Below the pieces are notes generated by a model, which was not told where the DNA came from, did no database searches, and saw only the letters and a program-made list of their open reading frames with translations. A program made the translations under genes and the position numbers. From NCBI RefSeq assembly GCF_000327385.1, contig NW_008707426.1:331863-395862 (forward strand): a stretch of DNA of 64,000 bases, read 5' to 3'. This document shows positions 53,172-63,937 of the stretch, piece after piece (position 1 is the first letter of the stretch; every line of letters starts with the position of its first letter). Source of the stretch: Lottia gigantea. Its lineage: Eukaryota > Mollusca > Gastropoda > Lottiidae.

Positions 53172-53440
53172 ATTGGTAAAAGGTTTTCCAGCCTTTGTAT
53201 GTGTCTGAAAGACTAAGATATCAAAGGACCATTCAGATATCAGATCAATGCTATGGTTCCTGTAATTCTAGAGAAATTTGATAAGATTATGACATCACTA
53301 TTGTAAATAAGATTAGAAACTTGAGGTATTTGTGACATTCTAGTCATAATCTTGTTAAGTTATTTTGTAATGATGTCAAACAGGAACAAGTGTCTCTTTT
53401 ACCCATACAAATGTTAAAAACCTTTTTGAACCTTTTTAAT
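53172..53440. repeat. Old Rep-B fold-back element
   Basis: AAAGGTTTTCCAGCCTTTG, TGTGTCTGAAAGACTAAGAT, ATGGTTCCTGTAATTC, GATTATGACATCACTA keep the family order, but with many changes. Confidence 0.55.
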
Positions 53441-54388
53441 AATGCTGCAGATTTCCTTAAAATGTCCTCAGACTCAAAATGAATGGACCTTACTTACATA
53501 TAGTGACCACATTATGTCATATAAAACTACTTATGATTTTAACATGGAAATAACACACACAAATATAGTTCTCAACCTTTTGAATCTTTTCCAAAACTAA
53601 ATAAGTCTAATTTTTGAAAAAGGTTCTAATATTTCAACAAAGCCTTCAAATCGCATTTGAAATCTAAACCTGGCCTTTTTAAAATCAAACTTATTAATAC
53701 GAGGAGGTGATTCAAAATGGTTGCAACTACGTTCGTGTGTGTTATTTCATGTAAGAATTATACGTAGTTTCATATGAACATTATGTATTAGCACGACAAA
53801 TAAGATATAAAATAAATATTGTAAAATAAATAATATTTACAATTCTTTAATCTAGATATCACAGACTCTATACTATAAAATATGTTGCACTCTAAAACAG
53901 AATTTGTATTTACAAATATATATATCTAGTATTTCAAATCTTTTGCTTATTTCTTCAAAATCTTGAAATATGAAAGATCCCAAATGGAGTCATTGATATC
54001 GATGTTTATAAGCCCTATCACTTCAGTGTTCAATTTAGACTGAAAAAATTGATTAGCAATTTATCACACCAAATTTTAGTCTTGGCTAATCAAGTTTAAT
54101 CTTGATTCGATAGCAATTCAAAATGTTCTAGTTGAAGTCGTGCAAATGACGTTCTTTACAGATATATAGAGATCGACGAGGGTTACAGTATATTTCTAAA
54201 ATTGTTTATGTACAAAAATTCAAGGAAGTTACCTTAAAAATGCTGATGTGGTGGTAGACCATTGGTGTAAAAATTATATCAAAACTTATATCATTAAAAA
54301 CTTTGTCTTAAATTGTTAGAAATTGGCTCATAGTTAGTAGACATCACAAAAGATTTCTATATTCCTTTGAGTTAAAATACAGATTTCA
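53441..54388. other. PGAP3-CFAP210 intergenic region, second part
   Basis: About 950 bases of AT-rich sequence. I see no gene or clear repeat. Confidence 0.4.
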
Positions 54389-54703
54389 GAGATTGTAAAG
54401 AGGTTTTCTAAATTTTGTATGTGTATCAGGGACACTGATAGCATCAATTTGTACCATTTCAATTTCATTTCGTCTGTAGTTCTTGCAATTCCACTAAAAC
54501 TAAGTGTTTGATGACATCACTGATTGCAAAATATGCTTTATCACACAAGGCCCTTTGCTATTAGTGACGACATCACACACTTAGTTTGAGTGGAATTGTA
54601 GGAACCACAGAAGTCTGTTGGGGATCGAAATGGTGCAAAATGATGCTTCCAGTGACCCTGATACACATAAAAAAAATCTAGAAAACCTCTTTACAATCCC
54701 TTT
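54389..54703. repeat. Rep-B fold-back element, full length
   Basis: Ends GAGATTGTAAAGAGGTTTTC and GAAAACCTCTTTACAATCCC. Both arms and the centre AATATGCTTTATCACACAAG are present. It lies about 80 bases past the CFAP210 stop codon, so it is probably transcribed in the 3' UTR. Confidence 0.92.
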
Positions 54704-54780
54704 AAAATCATACAATTAAAGGTGATGGCATACTTCAGAAAACATCGCAAAAAATCCCTTGTCGCAGATGATAACAATTT

Positions 54781-57700
54781 TTACCACACAAAACCAATTC
54801 TTTTCTTGGTGGTTCCCTTTCCATTGATGGTGAACTTAACATCTTCTGTTGTCTGCCCTTGATAGCTGGGTAACTGTTTGCCACACTGGTCAGCTGCCAT
54901 GTAACTAGGACGAATACCACCTTTACCAGCAAATATTGGACCACATCCACCACCAGCTCCTTGTCGAGCAGCTTTCTTCAAAGGAATCGTGTTTCGACCA
55001 CCTTCTTCACAATGTTTGATGACTTTTTGAGCATATTCTTGGAACTGGTCTTCCTCTATTCCCAGCAATTCAAGATTAGCTTTATCTAAAGCAAGCTGTT
55101 CTTGACGCAAAAGTTCTTTGACCTTGAGATTGTGATCCTAAAAAATATATAAATGGAAATTTGTAATTTGATAATCAGACTGTAACTGATGTCATCTAAA
55201 TGACACTGCATCTGAATGACATTGGTACTGTCTAAATCACACTGATGTCATCAAAATGACATTGCATCTGAATGACATTGATACTGTCTAAATGACAGTG
55301 ATGTCTGAATGACACTGATACCGTCTAAATGACACCGATACCTTCTAAATGACACTGATGTCTGAATGACACTGATACCGTCTAAATGACACTGATACCT
55401 TCTAAATGACACTGATGTCTGAATGACACTGATACCTTCTAATTGACACCGCTGTCTAAATGACACTGATACCTTCTAAATGACACTGATGTCTTCTAAA
55501 TGACACTGAAACCTTCTAAATGACACTGATGTCTAAATGACACTGATGTCTAAATGACACTGATACCTTCTTAATGACACTGATGTCTAAATGACACTAA
55601 TACCTTTTAAATGACAGTGATGTCTGAATGACACTGATACCTTCTTAATGACACTGATGTCTAAATGACACTGATACCTTCTAAATGACAGTGATGTCTG
55701 AATGACACTGATACCTTCTAATTGACACCGATGTCTAAATGACACTGATACCTTCTAAATGACAGTGATGTCTAAATGACACTGATGCCTTCTAAATGAC
55801 ACTGATGTCTAAATGACACTGATGTCTAAATGACACTGATGTCTAAATGACACTGATACCTTCTAAATGACAGTGATGTCTAAATGACACTAATACCTTC
55901 TAAATGACACTGATGTCCGAATGACACTGATGTCTTCTAAATGACACTGATGTCTAAATGACACTGATACCTTTTAAATGACAGTGATGTCTGAATGACA
56001 TTGATACCTTCTAAATGACACTGATGTCCGAATGACACTGATGTCTGAATGTCACTGATATCTGAATATCCAAATGACACTGACGTCCACTGATGTCAGA
56101 ATGACACTGATGTCCGAATGACACTGATGTCTGAATGTCCAAATAACACTAAGGTCTGACTGTCCAAATGACACCGTTGTCGACTGATGTCTGAATGTCC
56201 AAATGACATTGAGGTCTGAATGACACTGATGTCTGACTGTCAAAATAACACTGAGGTCCAAATGACACTGATGTCTGACTGTCCAAATGACACTGATGTC
56301 TGACTGTCCAAATGACACTGTTGTCCACAGTCTGAATGACACTGATGTCCAAAGGACACTGAATGATGCTGTTGTCTGACTGTCCAAATGACACTGAATG
56401 ACACTGATGTCTGAATGTCCAAATGACACTGTCATCCAATAATGTCAGAATGACACTGATGTCTGACTGTTCGGCATAAATAATCAAATAATATTTGTGC
56501 TTACCTTTTGTTTATCATGGAAAGATTTTAATTTTAAAGTGTTTTCCTGCCTCACTCTTTCTTTTTCCAGTTCATTCTGGTGGAAAATCTCATCAGCTTC
56601 TTTACGTATAGCCATTAACTCTAGATCTTTCTTCTTCTCTGTCTTCCTCTTTATTTCATCAGCAAGAACCTAGTAAAAACACAGAAACAATGTTTTAAAA
56701 GGGACAAATTTGCCATTTTCAGAGGTTGATTTGGGTCTTTAATACATTTTTACATAGACTTCAGGAGTACTAGAAATGTATGAAAATCGCTTAATTCCTG
56801 TAAATATATCTCAAACTAGGAAGTTTACTTTCTATATATGTCTTTTCTATATATGGCAGTTTCTCCAGAAAAGACGAGTCATCATTTTAACTTTCAACGC
56901 ATATAATTCTGGATACACATGGCCACATATTCTCGAAACAATCTTAGCTCTAGGTAGGATGTCCTATCCATGTTAGAAGATTAGAACCTAGCGCTAAGAT
57001 CGTTTTGAGAATACGTGGCATGGATTTGAAGGTTCAAATTTTTACAGTGAGCTGTGAACACTATTAACGATTAGCTTAGCAGGGGGGCTCATCAACAGCT
57101 CGAAGTGCTGGATCTAACACTCATCTGGGGTGAAGAAGCATTCAAAGAAACTGGCTACATCTGCTTCAAAGAGTGCCAGTGAGTCAGCCTATGAACTTTT
57201 CAGTCGACTCCCCTCTAAAGATATCTAAATTGCATGTGAACTCTGTAAAAGAACTTTACCTTTTTCTGTCTGTGTTCTGCTGATTCTTGAATCATTTTTT
57301 TAACTTTAATAGCTCGCTCTTCATCTTCCTTTATTTTCTTCTCTTCGATTTCTTTTTCAGCTCGTAAAATTCTTTCATCCTCGTTGTCGACTTTTTCTTT
57401 AATTTGAGCTCGTAATTTATCTCGGATTTTCTCCAGGTGAGCTTGTTTTTCTCTGAAACAAAATGAGCGAAATGAAAGGAAATAACATAGACAGGGAATG
57501 GCAATAGAATTTTGGGGTTTTTTTTAAACTTCAAAATGAGCTTTTGAAAAATTATCACATAATAATTATCTTAAGCTTGAACTGGCATAATTTATTTTTG
57601 ATTTCCAACGATTAAGGGGAGTGTTCATCATTTTCATTGGTTGCTTTAGGTCTTGACTAAAACTGATTGGTCTAGAATTCACGATCAGTTAAACAGACGA

Positions 57701-60700
57701 AATATTGAAGAAGAAAAATTACACAGGATTAAGGAAGAGAAAGAAGCTCAGAGACAGAAATCTAAAGATATTGTTAAAAACTGGGGAAACACCATTGTTG
57801 TAAGTAAAAATAAAAATGTTTTGTTGATGTAAATTGGTCATGTCAGTCTTAAAGGGACAGGTGCACCATTTTCAGGGGTTGCTTTAGGTCTTGTATATAT
57901 GTACAAAGTCTTCAGAAGTACGAGAAATGTACAAAAGTTGTGTTATTCCTTCATAAATACCTCAAACTAGGAATTTCACTTGCTATTTCTATACTTTATG
58001 TCTTTTCTATATATGGTAGAGTCTCAAGAAAAGACATTGTCATTTTAACTTTCAAATGCAGATAATTCTGGACACACATGGATTTGAAGTCTCAAATTTT
58101 GACAATCAGCTGTGAACACTATTACTGAATAGCTTAGCTAAAAATTCCTGTTTCTGAGACTAAGGTATGTTTGGTCAAATGGATGGCGAATCTCTCCCTT
58201 AAGTGGCACAGCATGTAGCATACAGGGCCTTAGTTTAAGTGGTGTAAAAAAAAAATAAAGAACATGACTTACATGTGAATATTGTTTTCCCTTTCTGCCC
58301 GTAATTTCATCATTTTTCTTTTAGCTGCGGCAAATACTCGACATTCATCATCTTCTTCCTATAAATTATAACAAACTTTTTAATTCTTGTCTTTGAATTG
58401 AGTCAGCTCTCAAACACCATTAACAGATCTGCCAGAATGATTGACAGCTGAATATTGACCAATCCCTGTAAAATCAGCTGCCACCAAGCCACAAAGCGTG
58501 TCATAAATGAAATTTCATTTTTAACGACTCGTGTGTTTCTGACAAAATTGTACAGAAGTGTGCATGGGGTACTTGTAATGCAAACGAAAGATTGGAAATG
58601 AAATGAAATGAATGGAGTTTTACGTCCTACTTTTCTGTATCATGTGGGCTAATGAAGACGGGCCACGCCATGCGGGGTGCAATGAGGGAAATTTTGCCAG
58701 GACAGCGGCATTAGCCTGCTCTTTTTTCGATTTCCAACTGTCGAGGGATCCTTAACGTGCACAGCCTGTAGCACACGAGGCCTCGGTTTATTGTCCCATC
58801 CGAACGACTAGACGCTTTTCCATGTCAGGCCCTCGTACCTGCATCACTGACAGGGGGAAACCGGGTTGAAAAATCCAAAGGTATTTTCTCGACCTATGCC
58901 AGGATTGAACCCTGGACCTTTAGGTTAGCAAGCAAGCGTCTAACTCATTGAGCCACCGTGGCTCCCCCAAAAAGATTGGAGGGATTGTGGTTGTTTGTGG
59001 TGATTAGGTGTACCTATGTGGGCGGAGCCAAAGCTGTTCTTGTGGATTCGTGAATATAAAAAATTTTCATTATTTGAGGGAATTAAAACCAATGAAACCT
59101 AATCACCAGACAGATGACCAGTGGTTTGCATAAGATAGAGGTCATCGTAATTCAACCCACGTTTCTTTACATCAATTATTAGATGGGAGCATAGTTCACT
59201 TTATCCAAATAGCTTTACATGAGATGAGGTTCTATAGCACAGTTGGTTACAGCGTTAACTTACATAACCTCATTTGCATAATTACGTCGAGCAAATGGCG
59301 ACTGTGGGTTCGATCAGCATGTGAAAGTCTGATGACCTTGAATAAGTCATCTTCACTCATAAATCCAGTCAACCCAGCTGTACATGGGTACAGCTAATCC
59401 AGGAAATATCAATGCCAAGAGGTTTGGCCAATGACCAGCTAGCAGAAAAGATCTTAAGTTGTTATCCTTGAAAAATATAGTTTTCTTTTTTGAGGTAGTA
59501 ATTTGAACCATGAAAATTGCTCCTGTCATGATGAACAAAAAATAACTCGTACTCACATCTTCCTGTTGTTGTTGAATTTTTTTCAAAACTTGTAAATCCT
59601 GTATCTGTTGGAGATTGTCTAACATCAGTTGATTCTGTTCTTCTTTCATTACTTTCTCTAGCTGTTCTTTCTCCAAATGATATTTCATACCCAGTTTCTT
59701 TAGTTCTTCACCTTCAATAATATCTTCTTGTACATCAAGAGCTTTCAATCTCTCGTGTTCATTAACTCTAGAATAGGGAAATAACACAATCATAACATTT
59801 AGAAGCTGAGAGCATAACATATAACAAAAGATAGCTTGCCAGGCAAGGTAATACACGCCCACTGGCAGCTTTGATTTTAAATAAAAATATCTAGCAGTAC
59901 AGTAACAATTACCAGTATGAAATATTCAACCTTCAGATATACACTTCTTCTGAATTTTTTGAGGCGATACTAAATAATATTACCAAAATCTGTCAAGAAT
60001 TGGGCCTACTAGAGTGTTTACGTGCTACAAATTGAACGCGTTTTCAAGAACAAGGCCAATAACTCATACTAATTATTTTTCCATTTTTCTGATTTTCAAT
60101 AGGGTTCATCCTTGGGTGATTACTAACACCAATATCAAGTTTCGTCAAAATCAGTCAAGAATTGTGCCTTCAAGAGTGTTTATGAGCAATTGTGGACGGA
60201 TGGACGAACCGATGGACCGACATGGGTGACAGCAATATACGTCCCCATTTCATGTTTATTTTTATCCAATGCAATGCGTCGATAAGACTGAAACAATCGC
60301 GGTTCATCATTTTATCAGTGAATCATAGCAGCCCTAGTCTGCATCCTATTTGTACAACCAGTCTCAGGAGGCTGGCACGCCTACTGCCCTCTCCTAATGA
60401 ATAAGAATGAAAAAGAATAAAACTTACTGTAGTTGCTGAAAGCTTCTAGTTTCTAGAGTGTTTTTTATTCTAGTGGCTGCCTTCTCCTGATCTCGTCGTA
60501 TTCCCTCCTCATATTCTTGTTGGGCCAATCTTAACCAATCTTCATCTTTCCCAGCTATAGCTTGTTTCTTAACCTTCTTTAATTCAATCTGTGCTTCTCT
60601 TTCTTTTAAAACTTCTGTTAACAAAAGTGCTCCCTGAAATTGAAATTATTCATAAAATTTGAAGTGGTAGAGATCGTCGATACATGAAAATTTTCTCAAA

Positions 60701-63439
60701 AAGGCAGGTTGTGGGCACCCCTACTTCATAACACAGAATGTGTTATCTCCCCTTAATCAGGGTTCCTGCATAAAAAAAAACATTATTTTTAAATGCTGTG
60801 TTAAAGATAGTGGACCACAGCCATATACGCCCACCACGGCATGCGGATGGTAAATATTCAATATGGCAATACCTCTAACGGTCGAAAATAGCTCAAATTT
60901 GACCTTGATCTTTGTTTTATGAATATGTATACACATACCTAATTTCATTTGATTCCATGAAAAAATCTAGTTTTTAGAGCGTTTACAAGCAAATGTTGAC
61001 GGACGGACCGACGGACAGGGGCGTCGACAATATACGTCCACATAGAGAGATGTGGGCATATAAAAACTTGGTTAAAGGGACATCCCCCTTTTTTTGTAAA
61101 ACATTTTCATTATCAAAAGCATCTTAAATTATACCTGAAAATATTTCTAAAGTATGTTATTTATATCTATGTATCTACTGGATCAAACTGAATTTGTTTT
61201 AAAAGGGTTAATTAAAAACAGAGAGTACTAAGTGTTAATTAAGCAGTTTGACCTAGTTACAGTGATTGGCTTTATACAGTAGTTTTCTTACAGCTTTCAA
61301 AAAGAATAACGAACTTTAAAATGTTACGTAAAATTAACAGCTAGATTTTTTTACTTAAAACTTTTAGATAGGTTATGGGATACAATTCTATAGATATTGG
61401 TTTATAGTTTTCACAAATTTGATCAACAAAATTTTTCGACCTATAAAAAAAGCAGAATGTCCCTTTAATTGAAACCCGCTCTCTTGTTGCCCTCCCTTGT
61501 TGTTCTATGTTTTAATTTCATGTAGAATCATCAAGTGTAAATTAACTATTTAGATTACAATGTAAATATATCAAAAAACTAAAAAAGATACAAAATTATA
61601 ATCTATTAATTTTGATCAGATTGCAAGTGGTAGCAGCGGAGCCAGGTGTATATCCAAGGGGGGGGGGGGGATGCGAAATATCTGCTGAGATTGCCCCAAT
61701 TTCTAACAGAGTTATGAGATTTTCACCCGATTTCCCCTACCCCCCTCCCCTTTTGACTCCACCTCTGGCAAATGGTTGAATTATGAAAAAAATCAACTCA
61801 CGTGGAAGGCTTTGACTCTATCAGTTTGATAATATTGTTGTGTTTTAGCTTTTTCTATAGCTTCTTTACGCTGGGTTGCTTGGTATTTAGCTTCTTCTAT
61901 ATCTATAGCTACTCTTTCTTCTTCTTCTTTAGCTTCTCTGATCTTCCTAGCTTCTAACTTACGCTGTCTCTGACCCTACCATCAAATAAAAAGCTTCAAT
62001 TATTAAAAGGAATGCTACTTCTTAAAATTAAAATTCTCAAACTTGGTCAATAAGAAAATATAAGCTTATTCATCAGTTTCCAATCAGTCTCATCATAATT
62101 ATACCAAAATTTCGTTCCGTTTTTTTTTTAAGCTTTTATTCTTAATATAGCCACTTCAGTTAGGGTCTTAAAACGGCCTTCTCAAACGGCCAGCCAATCA
62201 AATTCATGTCCTCTTCAACACTGGCATTTTGTGACGCAAACAAAAGTTACATTCACTATCTAATAAAATCCAAGCGTTGAAGAGGGCATGAATTTGATTG
62301 GCTGGCGGTGTCATTGAACAGACGAATGTTCTAGAAAGCCATCTTAAGACCCTAACTGAAGTGGCTATATTAAATATAAAAGCTAGTAAAAACAAACAGG
62401 TTTTAATGTCCATAATACCAACTCTAGAGATTCAGAAGACATCAATATAGGAAAATGAAATTCCTAGTTTGAGATAATATTGAAGGAATAATGCACATTT
62501 TCATACATTTCTAGTACTTCTGAAGACTATTTACATTTATTAAAGACCTAAAGCAACCCCTGAAAATGGTGCACCTGTCCCTTTAAGACTGACATGACCA
62601 ATTTACATCAACAAAACATTTTTATTTTTACTTACAACAATGGTGTTTCCCCAGTTTTTAACAATATCTTTAGATTTCTGTCTCTGAGCTTCTTTCTCTT
62701 CCTTAATCCTCTGTAATTTTTCTTCTTCAATATTTCGTCTGTTTAACTGATCGTGAATTCTAGACCAATCAGTTTTAGTTAAAACTTTGACTTGACGTAG
62801 ATCGGTACCGTCAGCTAGCTGCATGCTGGGTGGTTCCATTTCAATAGGTGGACGAGGTGGTGTTGCTGGAATATAATATTTTTTAGATTTACTTATTATC
62901 AATCTCATTCTCGAATTTGACAAGAGATAAGCCAAAAAGGAGCTTGTATCAAGGTACTATATTGTATGGGTCAAAAATTGATGTGCACATGAAATTTTTT
63001 TGGGTGATCTTGACATTAGTTACTTGATCATGGTACGGTACTTATTGTTTAAGTAAAGTAAAAAGTTTTTGAATTTTTCTATTATTTTTATGAGAATTGG
63101 AAAGCAGCCTGAAAATAGTACTGTTAGTCTTAGATTGTCTTTGTGTTGATGAAAATATAAACATAAGCACACATTATGTCTTCAAAATTTGTATTTACAG
63201 AGGTCAATTTTCAGACAAATAATAGAAAACATTCTAAAAAATTGTTACTTTGCCCAGACAATAGTAATTTAAAAATGAGGGAATGATGTAAACAAAACTC
63301 GGCCTAGGCCTAAATCTATGAACATATAAATTCTGCATCGTATTGACATTTTTGAGAGTTCAAATATTTTTTATTCTTAAACATTTAAATACTTACCACG
63401 GGTGGTTCCCCTTCTTCTACCATGCATTACGGTCGCCAT
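54781..63439 (-). CDS. CFAP210: Cilia- and flagella-associated protein 210-like (CCDC173), 554 aa
   Basis: Nine minus-strand exons in consistent phase: 63397-63439, 62636-62865, 61802-61975, 60428-60633, 59557-59767, 58273-58358, 57260-57452, 56505-56669, 54781-55137 (1,665 nt). CFAP210 is a microtubule-inner protein of motile cilia, lying inside the doublet lumen. The chain is almost wholly charged α-helix: DLRQVKVLTKTDWSRIHDQL at the start of the conserved part, KSKDIVKNWGNTI, YYQTDRVKAFHGALL, KEREAQIELKKVKKQA, then long Glu/Lys coiled coil, and a non-helical C-terminus rich in glycine (GGGCGPIFAGKGGIRPSYM, AADQCGKQLPSYQG). Total length is within a few residues of what I recall for the human protein. 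The family call rests on overall architecture and the N-terminal motif; a related ciliary coiled-coil protein is the alternative. Intron 8 holds a 1.3-kb minisatellite and intron 6 an inverted copy of exon 2. Confidence 0.75.
55180..56470. repeat. 1.3-kb minisatellite in CFAP210 intron 8
   Basis: Two alternating short units: AAATGACACTGATGTCT (17 bp) and AAATGACACTGATACCTTCT (20 bp), often as a composite of ~37 bp. From about 56090 a third version with CTGACTGTCC and GTTGTCCAC takes over. About 70 short units in all. Minus-strand frames stay open by chance (repeats of SVSFRRYQCH type). Confidence 0.95.
56698..57085 (+). repeat. Rep-A element with a ~60-bp insertion, CFAP210 intron 7
   Basis: AAAGGGACAAATTTGCCATT, CTTCAGGAGTACTAGAAATG and CTCAAACTAGGAAGTTTAC, then between ACACATGG and GATTTGAAGG a self-complementary insert (CATATTCTCGAAACAATC with AGATCGTTTTGAGAATACG), then the normal 3' end. 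Confidence 0.8.
57612..58205 (+). repeat. Rep-A element interrupted by the exon 2 copy, CFAP210 intron 6
   Basis: The Rep-A 5' end occupies 57612-57655 and stops at GGTTGCTTTAGGTCTTG. After the 237-base foreign block it resumes at 57893 with TATATATGTACAAAGTC, runs through CAAACTAGGAATTTCAC, GGACACACATGGATTTGAAG and ends near GTTTCTGAGACTAAGG. Confidence 0.85.
57656..57892 (+). pseudogene. Inverted 237-bp copy of CFAP210 exon 2 part, donor site and intron
   Basis: The block matches the reverse complement of 62543-62779, base for base over 237 positions with one difference (ACAGAGG in the source, ACACAGG here). It holds 144 bases of exon 2 (from ACTAAAACTGATTGG to ACACCATTGTT), the GTAAGT donor, and about 95 bases of intron reaching into the Rep-A there. 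It lies on the strand opposite to its gene, so it cannot be spliced into CFAP210 transcripts. It is flanked by the 17-base direct repeat GGTTGCTTTAGGTCTTG. Confidence 0.95.
58592..58976 (-). repeat. SINE-1, full-length tRNA-derived SINE
   Basis: On the minus strand the head reads GGAGCCACGGTGGCTCAATG and AGTTAGACGCTTGCTTGC, with a Pol III A box (TGGCTCAATGAG) and B box (GGTTCAATCCTGG). The body has CGGTTTCCCCCTG-type, GGGACAATAAACCGAGGCC and ACAGTTGGAAATCG segments. The tail is AGAAAAGTAGGACGTAAAAC followed by (ATTTC)n. It is the reference for the many 3' fragments in this window. CFAP210 intron 5. Confidence 0.88.
58977..59227. other. CFAP210 intron 5, between the two SINEs
   Basis: Unique sequence with a short CCTAATCACCAG / GGTGATTAGGTG inverted pair (58997 and 59099). 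No exon seen. Confidence 0.4.
59228..59458 (+). repeat. SINE-2, tRNA-derived SINE
   Basis: A box TAGCACAGTTGG and B box GGTTCGATCAG are well placed (about 60 bases apart), with AATGGCGACTGTGGGTTCG. Body TGAAAGTCTGATGACC, AAGTCATCTTCACTCATAAA, TCAATGCCAAGAGGTTTGGC. Matches 42788-43035 over its whole length. Confidence 0.85.
59826..60250 (-). repeat. Rep-F element in CFAP210 intron 4
   Basis: AATAGCTTGCCAGG-type start (GATAGCTTGCCAGGCAAGGT), ACGCCCACTGGCAGC, GTTTACGTGCTACAAATTGA, TGTGGACGGATGGACG and ATATACGTCCCCATTTCATG mirror 39415-39965. Confidence 0.8.
60251..60427. other. CFAP210 intron 4, exon-proximal part
   Basis: Unique sequence with no exon or repeat recognised. Confidence 0.35.
60800..61075. 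repeat. Rep-F relative, short version, CFAP210 intron 3
   Basis: CCATATACGCCCACCACGGC at one end and AATATACGTCCACATAGAG with GATGTGGGCATATAA at the other, with GACGGACGGACCGACGGAC inside. Only the ends and the GACGGAC part match Rep-F. Confidence 0.65.
61076..61801. other. CFAP210 intron 3 remainder
   Basis: Contains Rep-H at 61545-61640 (TTTAGATTACAATGTAAATA, AAAAAAGATACAAAATTATA) and a G-run at 61661-61670. No exon seen. Confidence 0.45.
62010..62085 (+). repeat. Rep-G fragment
   Basis: AAAGGAATGCTACTTCTTAA, CAAACTTGGTCAATAAG and TTATTCATCAGTTTCC match the outer part of Rep-G. CFAP210 intron 2. Confidence 0.5.
62095..62405. repeat. Rep-C fold-back MITE, full length, CFAP210 intron 2
   Basis: Left TATAGCCACTTCAGTTAGGG, AGCCAATCAAATTCATGTCC; right GGCATGAATTTGATTGGCTG, CCCTAACTGAAGTGGCTATA, AAAGCTAGTAAAAAC. 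The arms pair over most of their length. Confidence 0.88.
62440..62590 (-). repeat. Rep-A, 5' half, CFAP210 intron 2
   Basis: GAAATTCCTAGTTTGAG, CATACATTTCTAGTACTTC, TGAAGACTATTTACATTTAT, AAGCAACCCCTGAAAATGG and GTCCCTTTAA on the minus strand. Its 5' end is the source of one border of the inverted copy at 57656-57892. Confidence 0.85.
62866..63396. other. CFAP210 intron 1, nothing recognised
   Basis: 530 bases of AT-rich unique-looking sequence. Confidence 0.4.
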
Positions 63440-63937
63440 CTTAACAAATTATATTCCCAATGTCCAGAAAGTTACAAAGATTTCATTAAAAGCCTTTTAA
63501 TTACAGAAATGTTTGCATGAAAATGTAAATGAATTGAAGTTGTCAAGCACAACAATGGTCGTCAAGACGTCACTTCCGTGTTTATCGACCTTGACCTTAA
63601 TTGGGAAGATAACTCTCACGATCTTCAATCAGACCACAGCTATTTCTTTCTTTAGCGTGGAAATTTATATGAAATATGAGATTAGCTGAAAACTTTTTCG
63701 TTATGTTTTTATGAAGACATTACATCGATAGAATTAATTTTCAATTTGCAACAAAGCTTGATCGTCCGTTTAGCAAATTTATTAAGACTATTCATAAGTA
63801 CAGCCGACCCGAGTCTCAGGCTGAGAGCCGAAGATAGACCTAAAACTTCTCATCTATGACGTACCGTTGTTACATTTAATTAATTTCGCTACCGGTATAT
63901 GGCTTGAGATAAAATTATTCCATTTCTTTTAATGACT
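63440..63937 (-). promoter_or_regulatory. Probable CFAP210 promoter region
   Basis: About 500 bases upstream of the start codon at 63439, less AT-rich than the introns. No TATA box at a fitting distance. I could not confirm an RFX-type (X-box) motif by eye. Confidence 0.35.

Noticed and set aside
55251-56487. Several minus-strand open frames near CFAP210 exon 9
   Set aside because: They are the intronic minisatellite. The exon chain closes in phase without them.
57655-57830. Possible extra plus-strand gene with coiled-coil coding
   Set aside because: It is the inverted copy of CFAP210 exon 2. No start, partner exon or acceptor was found on that strand.
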